Assembly (NCBI GenBank): GCA_934271265.1
Contig: CAKQRE010000018.1
Coordinates: forward strand, 1 to 35,082
DNA from: an uncultured Clostridia bacterium
GTDB lineage: Bacteria > Bacillota > Clostridia > Christensenellales > Borkfalkiaceae
Length of the DNA: 35,082 nt
Direction of reading: 5' to 3'
The notes under the pieces were generated by a model. That model was not told the origin of the DNA. It ran no database searches and saw nothing but the letters and a program-made list of their open reading frames with translations. The position numbers and the translations under genes are program-made. This document shows, in pieces, positions 32,758 through 35,082 of the stretch (positions within the stretch are counted from its first letter, which is position 1; each line of letters starts with the position of its first letter).

Positions 32758-32791
32758 CTGCGGAAGAATTTATGAAAAAACATCTTTGACC
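32728..32791. repeat. Tandem duplication of a 32-bp unit at the sigma gene end
   Basis: Positions 32728-32759 and 32760-32791 are the same 32-bp unit with two mismatches. The first copy encodes the last nine codons and stop of the sigma factor; the second is noncoding, since 32 is not a multiple of three and it follows the stop. Confidence 0.85.
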
Positions 32792-32923
32792 GCGGACAAA
32801 ACGGACAAAGAGATTGTTATTATGATAGGATCGGCATTCATTTAAGGCAAGAATCGGGGAAAAGGGCGAAAAAAGCCTTTTAGACAATCAGGGATGACGA
32901 ATGCTAAGCCTGAGAGGTATGTT

Positions 32924-33652
32924 ATGAAAGGAAAAATCGAAAAAGACGAACAACTCGACGCTCTGTTTTCCGATTATATGCAAGGCGGAAAAATGCCCTC
33001 CGCCGACGTTACGCGAAAGGCAAAAAAATATATGGAAGCGGAGCGGGAAGCCGAAACGGCAGTCGTTCCCGCCGCCATGACCGTCGGAGGAAAAACGACG
33101 GGACAGAGCGGAATGAAAACAGCGCAAAAGAAAATCTTATTCCTCGGCGCGTTTTTGATTCTGATCGTCACGATCGCCCTTGTTTTTTACCACGCCACAA
33201 AAGGTCCTGCCGAAATCGTACCGAATACAACCGCCTCCCTGGCGTCCGCTCAGCTGACGGAAGTCTCCGCCGGATACCGGGATCATGAATTTATTCCTTT
33301 CGTCAACGAAAATTCCGTTTCCGTCTATAAAGAATACGCCCTTAAAGAGAATACCGAACGCTATAACAAAGCGGATGTCGTCGTTTTTTACGTCGAATGG
33401 AAAACGGCGGACGCGGTCCTCGTATCGACGTTCGTGGAATCCGACGGCATTCAATGGGTCGATCTTTCCGATTTCAAACAGCTTACGAACGAAAAAACGC
33501 TGGGAGGCATTTTATTCCGCTACGACGTCGGCAAAAATGACTGTCTGTGTTACTTCACCCGCGAAGATTACGGCTACAATATCCGGATCGGAACGGAAAA
33601 CGACGAAACCGTAAACACCATTTTGCTCGACATCGCTATGAGTTTCCGATAA
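32924..33652 (+). CDS. Probable membrane anti-sigma factor
   Basis: A 242-residue protein from the ATG at 32924, which has GAGAGG six bases upstream; the ATG at 32894 has no usable ribosome site. A charged cytoplasmic N-terminus of about 70 residues is followed by one membrane helix at about 70-90 and an extracytoplasmic domain of about 150 residues of mixed strands. This layout and the position right after an ECF sigma gene indicate that the N-terminus binds the sigma factor and the outer domain senses a signal. I do not recognise a zinc-binding HxxxCxxC motif in the N-terminus, so it is not of the ZAS type. A hairpin with AAAAGG/CCTTTT arms lies in the gap before it. Confidence 0.75.
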   Translation: MKGKIEKDEQLDALFSDYMQGGKMPSADVTRKAKKYMEAEREAETAVVPAAMTVGGKTTGQSGMKTAQKKILFLGAFLILIVTIALVFYHATKGPAEIVPNTTASLASAQLTEVSAGYRDHEFIPFVNENSVSVYKEYALKENTERYNKADVVVFYVEWKTADAVLVSTFVESDGIQWVDLSDFKQLTNEKTLGGILFRYDVGKNDCLCYFTREDYGYNIRIGTENDETVNTILLDIAMSFR

Positions 33653-33732
33653 ATCGATCGCACCCGCGGATTTCCGCTATCAGGCGATCATTTCCCTTGC
33701 CGTCCGGAACTCGCAAACGGGAAAAACATAAA

Positions 33733-33776
33733 ACAAAAAAAGCACAAATCACAGTGATTTGTGCTTTTTTATATGG
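33733..33776. repeat. 44-bp terminator element, copy A
   Basis: A perfect long stem of GCACAAATCAC against GTGATTTGTGC flanked by A and T runs, followed by ATATGG. It is identical to the element at 34169-34212 except for two bases in the loop. It would terminate the sigma/anti-sigma operon, 80 bases after its stop. Here the ATATGG is not followed by a tRNA. Confidence 0.85.
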
Positions 33777-33861
33777 CTGCGTGTTGATACAATTACGCAC
33801 CCCTACTGTACCGCAATACTTATCTTTCCCGAAATAATGATAAAAAATTCTTCAAAAGGTA

Positions 33862-33890
33862 TTGATTTTCGCCGAAAAGTTTGATATAAT
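33862..33890 (+). promoter_or_regulatory. Promoter of the truncated antitoxin
   Basis: TTGATT at 33862-33867 and TATAAT at 33885-33890 with a 17-base spacer, 21 bases before the start codon. Confidence 0.82.
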
Positions 33891-33910
33891 AAAACCAACA
33901 GGAGAAAATA

Positions 33911-34069
33911 ATGATTTTAACGTTTGACAGTCTGGCATTACAATTCAAAGATTATACCGACGTGAAAGGAAAGATCCGACGCGAAGTACAATCGGGACGA
34001 TTGACGCAGATCACACGCGGATTATACGAAACCGATGCGCGTGCAGACGGCAAAAATCCGGAAAAATGA
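33911..34069 (+). pseudogene. Truncated AbiEi-type antitoxin (N-terminal fragment)
   Basis: An open frame of 52 residues with AGGAG six bases upstream and a good promoter. The sequence matches the N-terminal DNA-binding part of AbiEi-family antitoxins of type IV toxin-antitoxin systems (Gly-Lys-Ile-Arg-Arg-Glu-Val near residue 20, then Leu-Thr-Arg-Gly-Leu-Tyr-Glu-Thr-like QITRGLYETD near 33-42). Full-length members have about 200 residues or more, so most of the protein, and any AbiEii toxin, is missing. It runs into unrelated sequence after residue 42. The short product could still be made and bind DNA. AAATTTAC at 34086-34093 pairs with GTAAATTT at 34103-34110 just after it, an AT-rich possible terminator. 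Confidence 0.65.
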
Positions 34070-34168
34070 GGAAAATTTCGTCTGCAAATTTACCGCCGTT
34101 TCGTAAATTTTTACTACCGTTTCATTTCAGGGCTTTTTGTTTTTGCATAAACATTCCGGAAAAAGCGC

Positions 34169-34212
34169 ACAAAAAAAGCACAAATCATGGTGATTTGTGC
34201 TTTTTTATATGG
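34169..34212 (-). terminator. 44-bp terminator element, copy B, after tRNA-Thr
   Basis: The same element as at 33733-33776. On the minus strand it follows the tRNA directly: CCA, TATAAAAAA, then the GCACAAATCAC/GTGATTTGTGC-type stem and a run of seven T. The last three bases (34210-34212) encode the CCA of the tRNA, so the repeat includes its 3' end. Confidence 0.85.
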
Positions 34213-34285
34213 AGCTGATAACGGGATTTGAACCCGTGACCTCGTCCTTACCAAGGACGTGCTCTACCTACTGAGCCATATCAGC
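34210..34285 (-). tRNA. tRNA-Thr (anticodon GGT)
   Basis: A 76-base cloverleaf read from the minus strand: acceptor GCTGATA with TATCAGC, D-arm GCTC/GAGC with AGTAGGTA, anticodon stem CGTCC/GGACG with loop TTGGTAA (anticodon GGT), variable AGGTC, T-arm ACGGG/CCCGT with TTCAAAT, and an encoded CCA. It decodes ACC and ACT threonine codons. It has its own promoter and terminator. Confidence 0.97.
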
Positions 34286-34309
34286 ATACCTTTACGCGGT
34301 ACGTTCTAT

Positions 34310-34338
34310 ATTGTAACACATAAGAAAAAAAAAGACAA
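34310..34338 (-). promoter_or_regulatory. Promoter of tRNA-Thr
   Basis: On the minus strand TTGTCT (34338-34333), 17-base spacer and TACAAT (34315-34310), 25 bases before the tRNA. The spacer is mostly T. Confidence 0.82.
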
Positions 34339-34385
34339 GCTATTTTCGGCACTTTTTAAAATTTCATTCCGAAAAATTTTTTCCG

Positions 34386-34583
34386 TTACCGTTTGCGGTG
34401 CCGGGCAGGAATAATACGAACCTTGCCCGGCATACCGGACTCGAGTGATACGAACCTTGCGCGGCATCCTTCGGATCCGTAAAAGCCGTAAGTCCGGGAT
34501 AAAGTTGATTCCGTCGGGTCCTCCGCCAATGCCGCCGGGGCTTTTCTGATAAACTTTACGCGGGGTTTCACGTCTTCCGTCAT
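34386..34583 (-). CDS. Doubtful 65-residue open frame built on the palindromic repeats
   Basis: An open frame starting 51 bases after the rhamnosidase-like gene. It has no good ribosome site, and its C-terminal half is the translation of the two 36-bp repeats in two different frames. The protein is basic and has no recognisable family. I think it is more likely chance coding of repeat DNA than a real gene, but it is recorded because it fills most of the 348-base stretch between the tRNA and the rhamnosidase gene. Confidence 0.2.
   Translation of the reverse strand: MTEDVKPRVKFIRKAPAALAEDPTESTLSRTYGFYGSEGCRARFVSLESGMPGKVRIIPARHRKR
34398..34433. repeat. 36-bp palindromic repeat, copy 2
   Basis: Same orientation as copy 1, with the best-conserved right half (ATACGAACCTTGC then GGCAT). 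Arms GTGCCGGGCAGG and CCTTGCCCGGCAT pair. It shares the two bases AT with copy 3. Confidence 0.75.
34432..34467. repeat. 36-bp palindromic repeat, copy 3
   Basis: Head-to-tail with copy 2 at a period of 34 bases. The right half is conserved (ATACGAACCTTGC, GGCAT), while the left arm has diverged and pairs less well. Confidence 0.7.
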
Positions 34584-34599
34584 GCCGCCCCGCGTTTTT
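34558..34599. terminator. GC-rich hairpin after the rhamnosidase gene
   Basis: ACGCGGGG (34558-34565) pairs with CCCCGCGT (34588-34595) around a 22-base loop. A T run follows on the plus strand only. It could end the minus-strand rhamnosidase transcript imperfectly or be a terminator left over from a lost plus-strand gene. Confidence 0.4.
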
Positions 34600-34633
34600 C
34601 GTTGTTCCCGTTTAAGCCGGATATCTGTTTCCC

Positions 34634-35082
34634 TTATTTTACAAGCTTTATGCCGTCCGGCACAACGACTTTCGATCTGCCGTTTTTTACCTCGATATTT
34701 ATCATACCGTGCGGCGAAGGAATCTTTGCAGAGATATATTTCAGACTGCCCGGATTCGGTCTGACGGCAACCTTTTTAAACCCCGGCTCTAAAATTTTTA
34801 AACCGACAATTTCTTCTATAAAGAACGGCAAAACCCCGCTCGACCATCCGTGGCAAAGACTGTGTCTCAATCCTTTATAGCAAAATTGACCGTAATCGGC
34901 ATGCAAATCTTTTTTATCGGGCGCAGGGATCTCGTCTATCCTTCCGCTCCCGTCAAGCCACGAAATATCGAAATCCTCCCAGAAAGTAGTCGCACCTCTG
35001 CCTATCATTCCCCCGTAATATTCTTTTATATAGTCAACGGTACGATCGCTGCCGGAAACGATAAGAGCCTTTAATATAAAAT
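34634..35082 (-). CDS. C-terminal part of an alpha-L-rhamnosidase-like protein (GH78), cut by the window edge
   Basis: The frame stays open from the stop at 34634 to the window end, giving 149 residues of the C-terminus. The motifs GATTFWE and SLCHGWSSG, then a beta-sandwich region with PGFKKVAVRPNPG, are the characteristic end of GH78 alpha-L-rhamnosidases: the last strands of the catalytic (alpha/alpha)6 barrel and a C-terminal domain. These enzymes release rhamnose from plant glycans or flavonoid glycosides. The catalytic acid and base lie upstream of the window, so activity cannot be judged. An ATG at 35008 is internal, not the start. Confidence 0.8.
   Translation of the reverse strand, partial: FILKALIVSGSDRTVDYIKEYYGGMIGRGATTFWEDFDISWLDGSGRIDEIPAPDKKDLHADYGQFCYKGLRHSLCHGWSSGVLPFFIEEIVGLKILEPGFKKVAVRPNPGSLKYISAKIPSPHGMINIEVKNGRSKVVVPDGIKLVK

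Noticed and set aside
33770..33850. A second tRNA gene after terminator copy A
   Set aside because: ATATGG follows the terminator as in the real tRNA locus, but the next 75 bases lack a T-loop GTTC and form no cloverleaf.
1..35082. CRISPR array, insertion sequence, prophage or biosynthetic cluster
   Set aside because: No regularly spaced repeats, transposase, integrase, phage structural gene or synthase is present; the only repeats are those listed.

Overview
This window is a compact bacterial chromosome segment of moderate GC. It most likely comes from an anaerobic Bacillota of class Clostridia. The evidence is the gene order metG-tatD-radical SAM-rsmA, the order dgt-dnaG-rpoD-trmK-nif3, the pepP-efp pair, a spmA/spmB pair typical of spore-forming lineages, strong AGGAGG-type ribosome sites and sigma-A promoters with 17-base spacers. 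An uncultured Christensenellales-like gut lineage is my guess from gene content only; no rRNA is present to settle it.

Layout. 1-4166 (minus): metG, tatD, a TatD-associated radical SAM protein and rsmA, one tightly coupled operon behind a clear promoter and a leader with two abutting hairpins. 4376-5490 (plus): spmA and spmB, translationally coupled. 5522-7273 (minus): an MFS transporter with a large extracellular insertion. 7440-13502 (minus): the macromolecular-synthesis operon dgt, dnaG, rpoD, trmK, nif3-like and a coiled-coil zinc-ribbon protein. 13604-16104 (minus): pepP and efp with a terminator, then a short-chain reductase. 16255-22816 (minus): uvrB and uvrA for excision repair, with a membrane protein overlapping the end of uvrA and, upstream of uvrB, a pair of small winged-helix-like membrane-anchored proteins and a small two-helix membrane protein. 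23104-23829 (minus): rpsU behind a perfect consensus promoter, its terminator, and an unknown helical protein. 23962-25884 (minus): a degenerate relative of heavy-metal P-type ATPases that has lost most catalytic motifs, the oddest gene here. 26045-27277 (minus): an M29 aminopeptidase, divergent from an intact CtpE-like P-type ATPase (27514-30081, plus) with a strong 5' UTR hairpin. 30384-33652: a processive family 2 glycosyltransferase (minus) divergent from an ECF sigma factor and its probable membrane anti-sigma partner (plus).

The right end (33650-35082) is an accessory junction. A 44-bp terminator element occurs twice, the second copy ending in the CCA of a tRNA-Thr(GGT) gene. Between the copies lies a truncated AbiEi-type antitoxin with an intact promoter and ribosome site. 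Beyond the tRNA are two copies of a 36-bp palindromic repeat, whose third copy is at 25949-25984 before the degenerate ATPase gene, and then the C-terminal end of an alpha-L-rhamnosidase-like gene that runs off the window.

Most of the window is core housekeeping. The points I consider most worth following are the pseudo-P-type ATPase, the 36-bp repeat family, the tRNA-Thr scar with the antitoxin remnant, the unclassified leaders of metG and the CtpE-like ATPase, and the sigma/anti-sigma/glycosyltransferase module. All functional calls are by reading motifs; no database search was possible.
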